Shown in pieces: positions 54,019 to 61,835 of a stretch of DNA of 64,000 bases. The stretch lies in contig NZ_JBFRYB010000001.1 of the NCBI RefSeq assembly GCF_040892595.1, positions 2,542,001 through 2,606,000 of the forward strand, given 5' to 3'. Source of the stretch: Zhongshania sp. R06B22. GTDB taxonomy: Bacteria > Pseudomonadota > Gammaproteobacteria > Pseudomonadales > Spongiibacteraceae. Both the position numbers and the translations under genes were made by a program. Numbering within the stretch: the first letter of the stretch is position 1; each line of letters begins with the position of its first letter. Below the pieces are notes generated by a model. It did no database searches. It worked only from the letters and a program-made list of their open reading frames with translations, and was not told the origin of the DNA.

Positions 54019-55287
54019 TTGAACGAGGCACCGCTGGGTCTTCTTTTTGGCATTTTAGCTGTATTAATCGTCCTGTCCGGATTTTTTTCCGGCTCAGAAA
54101 CCGGAATGATGTCTCTAAATCGCTACCGTTTGCGCCACCGAGCAAAGAGCGGTCATCGCGGCGCTAAGCGCGCGTCGAAACTTCTGGAACGACCTGACAG
54201 CCTAATCAGTACTATTCTGATTGGTAATAACCTCGTTAACAATTTGGCCGCGTCCATTGCGACCATCGCCGCAATCCGTATGTATGGCGACAATGCCGTG
54301 GTACCCGCATCGATACTATTGACCTTGGTTTTTCTGATCTTTGCCGAAATCATCCCCAAAACCATTGCGGCTTACAAATCTGAGCCGGTTTCCTACGCGG
54401 TCAGTCACGTTTTACTGCCCCTGAAAACCCTGCTATTTCCGGTCATCTGGCTAGTCAGTCACGTTACCCAGTTTGTGCTTCGCCTAACTGGCATTGAAAA
54501 AAATGATGGCTCAGAACATATTGGTTTAGACGAGCTGCGCACCATCGTCGGCGAGGCAGGCCACTTAATACCCAAACACCACAAGGGGATGTTAATGAAC
54601 ATCCTCGACCTCGAGCAAATCACGGTGGACGACATTATGATCCCCCGCAACGAGGTCTTCGGTATCGACGTTGATGCCGACACTGACACAATCATCAGGA
54701 AATTACGCGACGCAGAATTTACCCGCATTCCGGTCTACAAAAATGACATCGACAATATCGTTGGCATTCTCCACCAGCGCGACATTATCAATAGCGTCGA
54801 TGCTCAAGGGCGCGTTCAACGCGATGCCCTAATCCTAGCCATTAGGGATCCCTATTTCATCCCAGAAGGCACGCCACTAAACACTCAGTTGTTTAATTTC
54901 CAGAAACAAAAGCGGCGTATGGGTATTGTCGTCGACGAATACGGTGTCATGCAGGGCATAGTGACCCTAGAGGACTTACTGGAGGAGATTGTCGGTGAGT
55001 TCACCTCTAACCTCAGCACCGATACCGAGGACATCGTTCATCAGGCAGATGGCACCTACCTCGTTGACGGCACCACCACTATCCGCGACATCAACAAGAG
55101 TATGAAGTGGGATTTGCCGACAGACGGTCCAAAAACCTTGAACGGTCTGCTATTAGAAAAGCTTGAATCATTTCCAGAGGGTTCTGTGGGTCTCACTATC
55201 GGCCGCTATTATTTTGAAATTCTAGAAATGAAGGGCAATCTAATTCAATCAGTACGCGCTTATAGCAAAGCAAAAAGCCGTCATTAA
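54019..55287 (+). CDS. CNNM/CBS-domain membrane protein (CorB/YfjD-like)
   Basis: The 422 residues contain an N-terminal CNNM (DUF21) membrane domain with the early GFFSGSETGMMSLNRYRLRHRA stretch (split: FSGSETGMM, SLNRYRLRHRA), two CBS domains at about 200-325 (MIPRNEVFGID, RIPVYKNDIDNIVGILHQRD) and a CorC/HlyC C-terminal domain. The family is tied to magnesium or cobalt efflux or resistance. The start is TTG at 54019 behind AAGGAG. The gene ends inside a 36-bp palindrome shared with the convergent DUF1289 gene. Confidence 0.9.
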   Translation: MNEAPLGLLFGILAVLIVLSGFFSGSETGMMSLNRYRLRHRAKSGHRGAKRASKLLERPDSLISTILIGNNLVNNLAASIATIAAIRMYGDNAVVPASILLTLVFLIFAEIIPKTIAAYKSEPVSYAVSHVLLPLKTLLFPVIWLVSHVTQFVLRLTGIEKNDGSEHIGLDELRTIVGEAGHLIPKHHKGMLMNILDLEQITVDDIMIPRNEVFGIDVDADTDTIIRKLRDAEFTRIPVYKNDIDNIVGILHQRDIINSVDAQGRVQRDALILAIRDPYFIPEGTPLNTQLFNFQKQKRRMGIVVDEYGVMQGIVTLEDLLEEIVGEFTSNLSTDTEDIVHQADGTYLVDGTTTIRDINKSMKWDLPTDGPKTLNGLLLEKLESFPEGSVGLTIGRYYFEILEMKGNLIQSVRAYSKAKSRH

Positions 55288-55322
55288 CCGTTACGGCGAT
55301 TAAGCTTAATCGCCGTAACGGT
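55287..55322. repeat. 36-bp perfect palindrome at two convergent gene ends
   Basis: ACCGTTACGGCGATTAAG is followed directly by its exact complement. The left arm starts at the last base of the CorB-like stop codon; the right arm encodes the last residues and stop codon of DUF1289. It has no loop on paper and could form a strong hairpin in both transcripts, or be the trace of an inverted duplication. Confidence 0.9.
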
Positions 55323-55497
55323 CACGACAGCGCTGATTAGCTAATATGATAACCTCGCGCTTCTGCGCATTATCCATGTCTGACCAATCGCCAATTTCCT
55401 TCAGGCTGCGGTAGCAGCCTGAGCAGACATCTTCATGATCTAATGCACAAACAGACACACACGGTGACGCGACCGGTTTTTCTTTGGCTGCGCTCAC
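55306..55497 (-). CDS. DUF1289 small Cys-rich protein
   Basis: The 63-residue protein has the DUF1289 pattern SPCVSVCALDHEDVCSGCYRS with four cysteines that probably bind a metal, followed by IGDWSDM and a helical tail. Function is unknown. Its ATG overlaps the stop of the gamma-carbonic anhydrase-like gene by 4 nt, so it is co-translated. Its 3' end lies in the palindrome. Confidence 0.88.
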   Translation of the reverse strand: MSAAKEKPVASPCVSVCALDHEDVCSGCYRSLKEIGDWSDMDNAQKREVIILANQRCRDRYGD

Positions 55498-56024
55498 GAC
55501 ATATCCTGTGGTTTCAGCTCAGTCGCAAAGCGATGGCCGTTTTCAACGTAGTGTGAGGCGGATATCATCAGCACTGCCTGCTCGTCCTCACTTAGAGTAC
55601 GGCGTATTTTAGCGGGCGACCCCAACACCATAGACCCATCAGGTATGACCATACCTTCGGTGACCAGAGCATTGGCGCCAATAAGGCAGCCCTTACCAAT
55701 TTTTGCGCCATTGAGCACCACAGCATTAATGCCAATAAGACTACCCTGGCCAATGGTGCAGCCGTGCAGCATCACTTTATGACCGACCGTGACATCCTCA
55801 CCAATATGCATGGGAAATCCGGAATCAGTGTGAAGCACCGAGCCATCTTGAATATTGCTGCGTGCGCCAATAACTATGTCGTCAACATCGCCGCGAATGA
55901 CGACATTAAACCAAATACTGACATTCTCTTTTAACACCACCGACCCAATCACGGTGGCGTTATCAGCAACAAAATGTCCATCGCCCTCAAGCTGAACGCG
56001 ACGTTCACCCAATTGATACAACAT
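55494..56024 (-). CDS. Gamma-class carbonic anhydrase-like protein (YrdA/PaaY family)
   Basis: The 176-residue left-handed beta-helix protein is built of hexapeptide repeats. The three metal-binding histidines of the gamma class are present as H65, H82 and H87 (VLHTDSG, TVGHKVMLHGC). PaaY members also hydrolyse CoA thioesters, so carbonic anhydrase activity is probable but not certain. It overlaps the DUF1289 gene. Confidence 0.92.
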   Translation of the reverse strand: MLYQLGERRVQLEGDGHFVADNATVIGSVVLKENVSIWFNVVIRGDVDDIVIGARSNIQDGSVLHTDSGFPMHIGEDVTVGHKVMLHGCTIGQGSLIGINAVVLNGAKIGKGCLIGANALVTEGMVIPDGSMVLGSPAKIRRTLSEDEQAVLMISASHYVENGHRFATELKPQDMS

Positions 56025-56075
56025 GCTTAATCTCCTTAAATACGCGCCAGCAAAAGACTTCCGCCATGCTTGCGC

Positions 56076-57522
<1,447 letters not shown>

Positions 57523-58569
57523 TTATTTATCACTAGACGGAAATACCAACATGGCATCACCGTAACTAAAAAACCGGTATTGTTCAGCGACTGCCTCAGC
57601 GTAAGCCGCAAGTACTGCATCACGACCAGCAAAGGCACTGATCATCATGATTAGCGTGGACTCTGGTAAATGAAAATTAGTTACCATCATATCGACGCTG
57701 CGGAACTGGTAGCCGGGGTATATAAAGATGCGACTATCACCCGAGAAAGCCGTTATCTCACCTGACTGGGAGGCAGTTTCTAAACTGCGAACACTGGTTG
57801 TGCCCACGGCTACAACCCGACCACCACCCGCTCTTGTAGCCCGTACCTGTTCACATACCTCGTCACTGACTTCAATATATTCGGCATGCATTTTATGATC
57901 GCGGATATCATCGGCGCGCACCGGCTGGAATGTACCCGCTCCCACGTGCAGCGTCACAAACGCAATATCAACCCCCATATCACGGCATTGCTGCATTAGC
58001 GCATCAGTAAAATGCAAACCCGCTGTCGGCGCGGCAACAGCGCCATCGCGGCTGGCATATACGGTTTGATAACGCTCGCGATCATCCAATACATCTTCTC
58101 GCTCGATGTAAGGAGGCAGCGGCATATGACCAATACGATCCAAGACCTCCAGTACTGGCGAGGCAAACGTCAATTCAAACAGGGCATCATGGCGCCGAAT
58201 AACAATCGCCTTGTCTTCACCAGGTTCAGCATCAGCACTAGAGCACAAAGTTAATTCCGCGCCGACCTTGGGCGCTTTGCTCGCTCGCACATGCGCCAGC
58301 ACTCTATGTTCTTCCAGCACCCGCTCGACAAGTATTTCCACTCGCCCACCCGTCGCCTTCACCGCAAATAATCGCGCAGGTATGACTCTGGTATTATTAA
58401 ATACCAGCAAATCACCGGAGCGTAAGTAGGCAGGCAACTCTTTAAACTGACTGTGCTCACAACCCTGATTCTCACCTAATACCAATAAGCGACTGCCGTC
58501 GCGCTCAGGCATGGGGTGATAAGCAATTAAGCTTTCGGGGAGATCAAAATGGAAGTCGCTACGCTGCAT
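57523..58569 (-). CDS. queA: S-adenosylmethionine:tRNA ribosyltransferase-isomerase QueA
   Basis: QueA transfers the ribosyl part of SAM to preQ1 in tRNA, giving epoxyqueuosine. The 348 residues show [21 protein letters not shown] at the start (split: [14 protein letters not shown]), [19 protein letters not shown] and [14 protein letters not shown] chose the ATG at 58569 with AGAG upstream rather than the longer frame from 58617. Confidence 0.97.
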   Translation of the reverse strand: MQRSDFHFDLPESLIAYHPMPERDGSRLLVLGENQGCEHSQFKELPAYLRSGDLLVFNNTRVIPARLFAVKATGGRVEILVERVLEEHRVLAHVRASKAPKVGAELTLCSSADAEPGEDKAIVIRRHDALFELTFASPVLEVLDRIGHMPLPPYIEREDVLDDRERYQTVYASRDGAVAAPTAGLHFTDALMQQCRDMGVDIAFVTLHVGAGTFQPVRADDIRDHKMHAEYIEVSDEVCEQVRATRAGGGRVVAVGTTSVRSLETASQSGEITAFSGDSRIFIYPGYQFRSVDMMVTNFHLPESTLIMMISAFAGRDAVLAAYAEAVAEQYRFFSYGDAMLVFPSSDK

Positions 58570-58687
58570 AATCTCTGTATTCGTTCGAAAAGGCGCAAGA
58601 TTAGCGGAAATCGCCACTAGACTCCACAGAAGCAGGTCATTCTATGATCAGTGTGCAGGCCTTTATTAAATAAAACGTCGTCGTCGA

Positions 58688-58715
58688 TTGACCTCACAGA
58701 AAAGCTTGTTATAAT
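58688..58715 (+). promoter_or_regulatory. Strong sigma-70 promoter far upstream of tRNA-Leu
   Basis: TTGACC at 58688-58693 is followed at 16 bp by a perfect TATAAT at 58710-58715. It faces the tRNA gene about 150 bp away, with no open frame between. It could make a long tRNA precursor or a small RNA; a hairpin AGCAGA/TCTGCT lies in between near 58760. Confidence 0.6.
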
Positions 58716-58828
58716 CGCGCCCCACTCACATACCAGTGTAGTGATATTGTTAGGCGAAGCAGAATCAAGCTCTGCTGCACTCGCAGGAAAAATACCGCAA
58801 ATCATTGAAATATAATAATTTTCTAAGT

Positions 58829-58856
58829 TTGCGGCAAGAAAACAAACTGGTATAGT
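58829..58856 (+). promoter_or_regulatory. Proximal promoter of tRNA-Leu
   Basis: TTGCGG at 58829-58834 and TATAGT at 58851-58856 are 16 bp apart, with a TG just before the -10. This would start transcription a few bases before the mature tRNA 5' end at 58873. Confidence 0.6.
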
Positions 58857-58872
58857 AGCGAACAAGTTTTAA

Positions 58873-58957
58873 GCCGGTGTGGTGAAATTGGTATACACGA
58901 GGGATTCAAAATCCCTTGCCGAAAGGCGTGGCGGTTCGAGTCCGCCCACCGGTACCA
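58873..58957 (+). tRNA. tRNA-Leu (anticodon CAA)
   Basis: The acceptor stem GCCGGTG pairs with CACCGGT and the encoded CCA end follows. The anticodon stem AGGGA/TCCCT encloses TTCAAAA, with anticodon CAA. The long variable arm (GCCGAAAGGC) marks a class II tRNA, and the T arm GGCGGTTCGAGTCCGCC is regular. The total is 85 nt with CCA. Confidence 0.98.
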
Positions 58958-58964
58958 CTCAAAG

Positions 58965-58995
58965 AAAAGCCCAGCTCAATGAGCTGGGCTTTTTT
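58965..58995 (+). terminator. Intrinsic terminator of tRNA-Leu
   Basis: AAAAGCCCAGCTC pairs with GAGCTGGGCTTTT around AAT and a T run follows, directly after the tRNA. Confidence 0.95.
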
Positions 58996-59238
58996 ATTTG
59001 CCTACCGCCCTCCCCCTACGGCAGCGCCGCCTGCTGCACTCGAGCAATAACTCGCGTTATGCCAACTTATATGACCACTGTTTATGCTAATAGGCAGCTA
59101 GTACATTGTTTATTGATCGATATTAAGAAACTGCGCCCCGAGATTGCATAATATAGTCGCTGTGTACCGAAATAATGGTCATATAGAAATCAAAGTAAGC
59201 GACTTATAAAGATCCCGCTAAAAGCGTAAAGGTAGGCC

Positions 59239-60600
59239 ATGCGTCATAATTTGATACTTACCCCCTTAAAAACCCTATCGGAACATTTTGACAAGTTGAT
59301 TAGCGGCCGCCTGTGGTTAAAGGTCATTATCGCCTTGGCACTGGGTGTACTGGCGGGCATTGCACTGGGCCCTGACCTCGGCTTATTTAGCAGCGGAACC
59401 GTGAGGGCAATTACTGCGTGGCTAGCGCTGCCAGGGCAAGTTTTCCTATCTATTATCCAGATGATTGTGGTGCCGCTGGTAATCGCCTCAATTGTCGGTG
59501 GCTTAGCGGCCAATAACGACGCCGCGGCAATGAAAAAGAACGGCTTGTTGGCGCTAGCATTCATTACACTGTCGACCGCCCTAGCCGCTACAATTGGCAT
59601 TGTCTTAGCCCTTAATATTAACCCTGGAAGCTATATTGAGGCGACAGCGCTCAGCAACGATCAGATTGCACCACTTACTAGCACAGTGGCTAAAGGCTTC
59701 CCCGCGGTAGCGGAACTGCCGGATAAGGTGTCTGCACTTATTCCCAAAAACCCCCTGGCATCAATGGCATCGGGCGAGATGATGCAGGTAATCCTATTTT
59801 CCGCAGTATTGGGGGCAGCTTTGCTATCGATCCCTGCCAAGCAATCACGCCCCTTATTTGATTTGTTAACGGCCTTACAAGAGGTGAGCCTTCGCATTGT
59901 CTCCTGGGCGATGTTACTCGCACCCTTGGCGGTATTTGGCTTGATTACCAAGCTGGTGGCGAATTTAGGCATAGAAGTCTTGGCGGGGATGGCTATATAT
60001 GTCGCAACCGTACTATTAGGTTTGCTGTGTATCGCGGCCTTCTACTTCCTAGTAGCGCGGTTTACTTTGCCACAGAAAAGCGGTGAGTTTTTTCGGCATA
60101 TACGTGAATTATTATTACTTGCCTTCTCCACCAGTAGCTCAGCAGCAGTGATGCCAATCACATTGGAAGTAGTGGAGAATAAATTATTGATTAAACCCGA
60201 AGTGGCGCGATTTCTTGTGCCACTGGGGGCAACCATTAATATGACAGGCACCGCTTTATACCAAGGTGTAGCGACCGTATTTTTAGCACAGGTGTTTAAC
60301 GTCGATTTAGGATTGGGCAGCTATTTATTTGTGGTAACAATGGCGGTCGCTGCGTCTATCGGCTCCCCAGCCACACCGGGCGCTGGGATTATCATTCTAA
60401 GCATGGTTTTGGAAGGCGTTGGTATCCCTGCCGCTGGCGTTGCTTTAATTCTTGGGGTAGACCGCATTTTAGACATGTGCCGCACCGCAGTGAATATTCT
60501 TGGCGATGTGGTTACCTGTGCAGTGGTGCAACGCTTCTCCACTCAGGAGGCAAACACATTAATAAGCCCAGATAATGCGAAGTCACAAACTAAGGCGTAA
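59239..60600 (+). CDS. Dicarboxylate/amino acid:cation symporter (DAACS family)
   Basis: The 453-residue inner-membrane carrier has the DAACS core: the HP1 serine-rich tip STSSSAAVMP, the TM7 motif INMTGTALYQ, the HP2 region SIGSPATPGAG, and the TM8 motif DRILDMCRTAVNILGD, whose arginine binds the side-chain carboxylate of acidic substrates. TM7 normally reads NMDGT, the aspartate being a sodium ligand; here T336 replaces it, so ion coupling may differ. AAAGG precedes the ATG. It stands alone after the tRNA and is convergent with the kinase gene. Confidence 0.93.
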   Translation: MRHNLILTPLKTLSEHFDKLISGRLWLKVIIALALGVLAGIALGPDLGLFSSGTVRAITAWLALPGQVFLSIIQMIVVPLVIASIVGGLAANNDAAAMKKNGLLALAFITLSTALAATIGIVLALNINPGSYIEATALSNDQIAPLTSTVAKGFPAVAELPDKVSALIPKNPLASMASGEMMQVILFSAVLGAALLSIPAKQSRPLFDLLTALQEVSLRIVSWAMLLAPLAVFGLITKLVANLGIEVLAGMAIYVATVLLGLLCIAAFYFLVARFTLPQKSGEFFRHIRELLLLAFSTSSSAAVMPITLEVVENKLLIKPEVARFLVPLGATINMTGTALYQGVATVFLAQVFNVDLGLGSYLFVVTMAVAASIGSPATPGAGIIILSMVLEGVGIPAAGVALILGVDRILDMCRTAVNILGDVVTCAVVQRFSTQEANTLISPDNAKSQTKA

Positions 60601-60653
60601 CACTGAACTATATCGGCACAGAGCTTAGCTTGCCGCAAGGACGATGCTCCAGC

Positions 60654-61835
60654 TTATTGCGCCATCAAGTCTGCGGGCAACTCAATACGGAACTCGGCGC
60701 CCTGACCAGGCTGGCTGGTGACAAAAATCTTTCCACGCAAGGCCTGCGTCACTAGGTTAAAAACGACATGCAGTCCCAAGCCGCTGCCGCCGCTACCGCG
60801 TCTAGTCGTGTAAAAGGGCTCAAATATTTTGCCGATATCCGCAGCCTTAATACCACAGCCATCATCAGAATAGACAAGTACAATCCGGTCATCGTTGGCG
60901 CTCAGGTCAATTCGCATATGACCAAGTTGTCCTGCATCAAAGGCATGCACTACGGAATTACTGACAAGATTAGTTATGATTTGTGCGAAAGCACCCGGAT
61001 AACTGTCGATAAACAAAACTTCGTCACCACTCAACTCAATGGTGTGCCTAGTATTTTTTAGCAGCGGCTGCAATGACACTATCACGTCATGAAAATAGCT
61101 GCGCACCTCGAAGCGCCGGCGCTCACCACTTGACTCGTCAACGGCCACTTGCTTAAAACTACGGATCAGATTAGCCGCACGATCGAGGTTATTGAGAATA
61201 AGTGAGGTACTTCGGCGCGCAATATCGATAAAGCGCTTGAGCTCGACTTCCGTCAATTCGCCGGCCTGGTAATCTGTGTCTAGCTTATTGGTCGCACTAT
61301 CAAGCGTTGAAGCGGCAGTGACACCAATACCCACTGGAGTGTTGATCTCGTGGGAAATACCAGCAACCATGCCCCCCAGCGCTGCCATCTTTTCAGATCT
61401 AACTAACTCGGCCTGAGCGTGCTGTAGCTGTTCTAATGCCTCTTCGAGCTCCAGATTAGCGAGGGTCTTCTCACGAACGGTTAGCTCAGCCTGCTCGCGC
61501 TCTTCAATCTGCCGCGACAGTTCCCGATTAGTTGATTCAACTTTGCGCTTCTCAATTTCAAAATCATCAAGAATATTTAGCACAGCTCGCTGGGTCGATT
61601 CGAGCTGATTTTTTTCGTCGGCGAAATCGTCGAGAATGTTGATAACCGCCTTCTGGGTATCAGCGTACATCCCCTTCTCAAGTCCAACATCATCAAGAAT
61701 ATTTAGTATTGCCTGCTGAGTGGTTTCAAGTAAGTTTTTCTCGTCACTAAAATCCTCAAGGATATTGAGAATCGCCTGATTATAGTTCAGCTGCTCAGTA
61801 TCGCCCCCTTCGAGGCCCTTAGCAGAAGATGTCAT
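60654..61835 (-). CDS. Histidine kinase with N-terminal 21-residue repeats, no PAS
   Basis: The 393 residues begin with four tandem 21-residue repeats (about 21-104) of the form AILNILDDF, each with EK and TQ at fixed places, then a coiled coil to about 145, the dimerisation and phosphoacceptor helix with H162 in AGISHEINTPVG, and an ATPase domain with N289/N293 (ITNLVSNSVVHAF), the G1 box DDGCG at 324-328 and the G2 box GSGGSGLGL at 347-355. No membrane segment, sensor domain or receiver is present. Its ATG overlaps the stop of the PAS-repeat gene (ATGA), so the two are co-translated and probably work together: the PAS protein as input, this as catalytic part. No response regulator gene is adjacent. 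Confidence 0.92.
   Translation of the reverse strand: MTSSAKGLEGGDTEQLNYNQAILNILEDFSDEKNLLETTQQAILNILDDVGLEKGMYADTQKAVINILDDFADEKNQLESTQRAVLNILDDFEIEKRKVESTNRELSRQIEEREQAELTVREKTLANLELEEALEQLQHAQAELVRSEKMAALGGMVAGISHEINTPVGIGVTAASTLDSATNKLDTDYQAGELTEVELKRFIDIARRSTSLILNNLDRAANLIRSFKQVAVDESSGERRRFEVRSYFHDVIVSLQPLLKNTRHTIELSGDEVLFIDSYPGAFAQIITNLVSNSVVHAFDAGQLGHMRIDLSANDDRIVLVYSDDGCGIKAADIGKIFEPFYTTRRGSGGSGLGLHVVFNLVTQALRGKIFVTSQPGQGAEFRIELPADLMAQ
61524..61775 (-). repeat. Four 63-bp repeats encoding 21-residue ILDDF units
   Basis: Units start at residues 21, 42, 63 and 84 of the kinase. Each has the core [AV][IV][LI]NIL[DE]D and is exactly three heptads long, which suits a continuous helix or coiled coil joining input to the kinase dimerisation helix. 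Confidence 0.88.

Noticed and set aside
58617..58865. 82-codon minus-strand frame upstream of queA
   Set aside because: It covers both tRNA-Leu promoters on the opposite strand and has no family resemblance.
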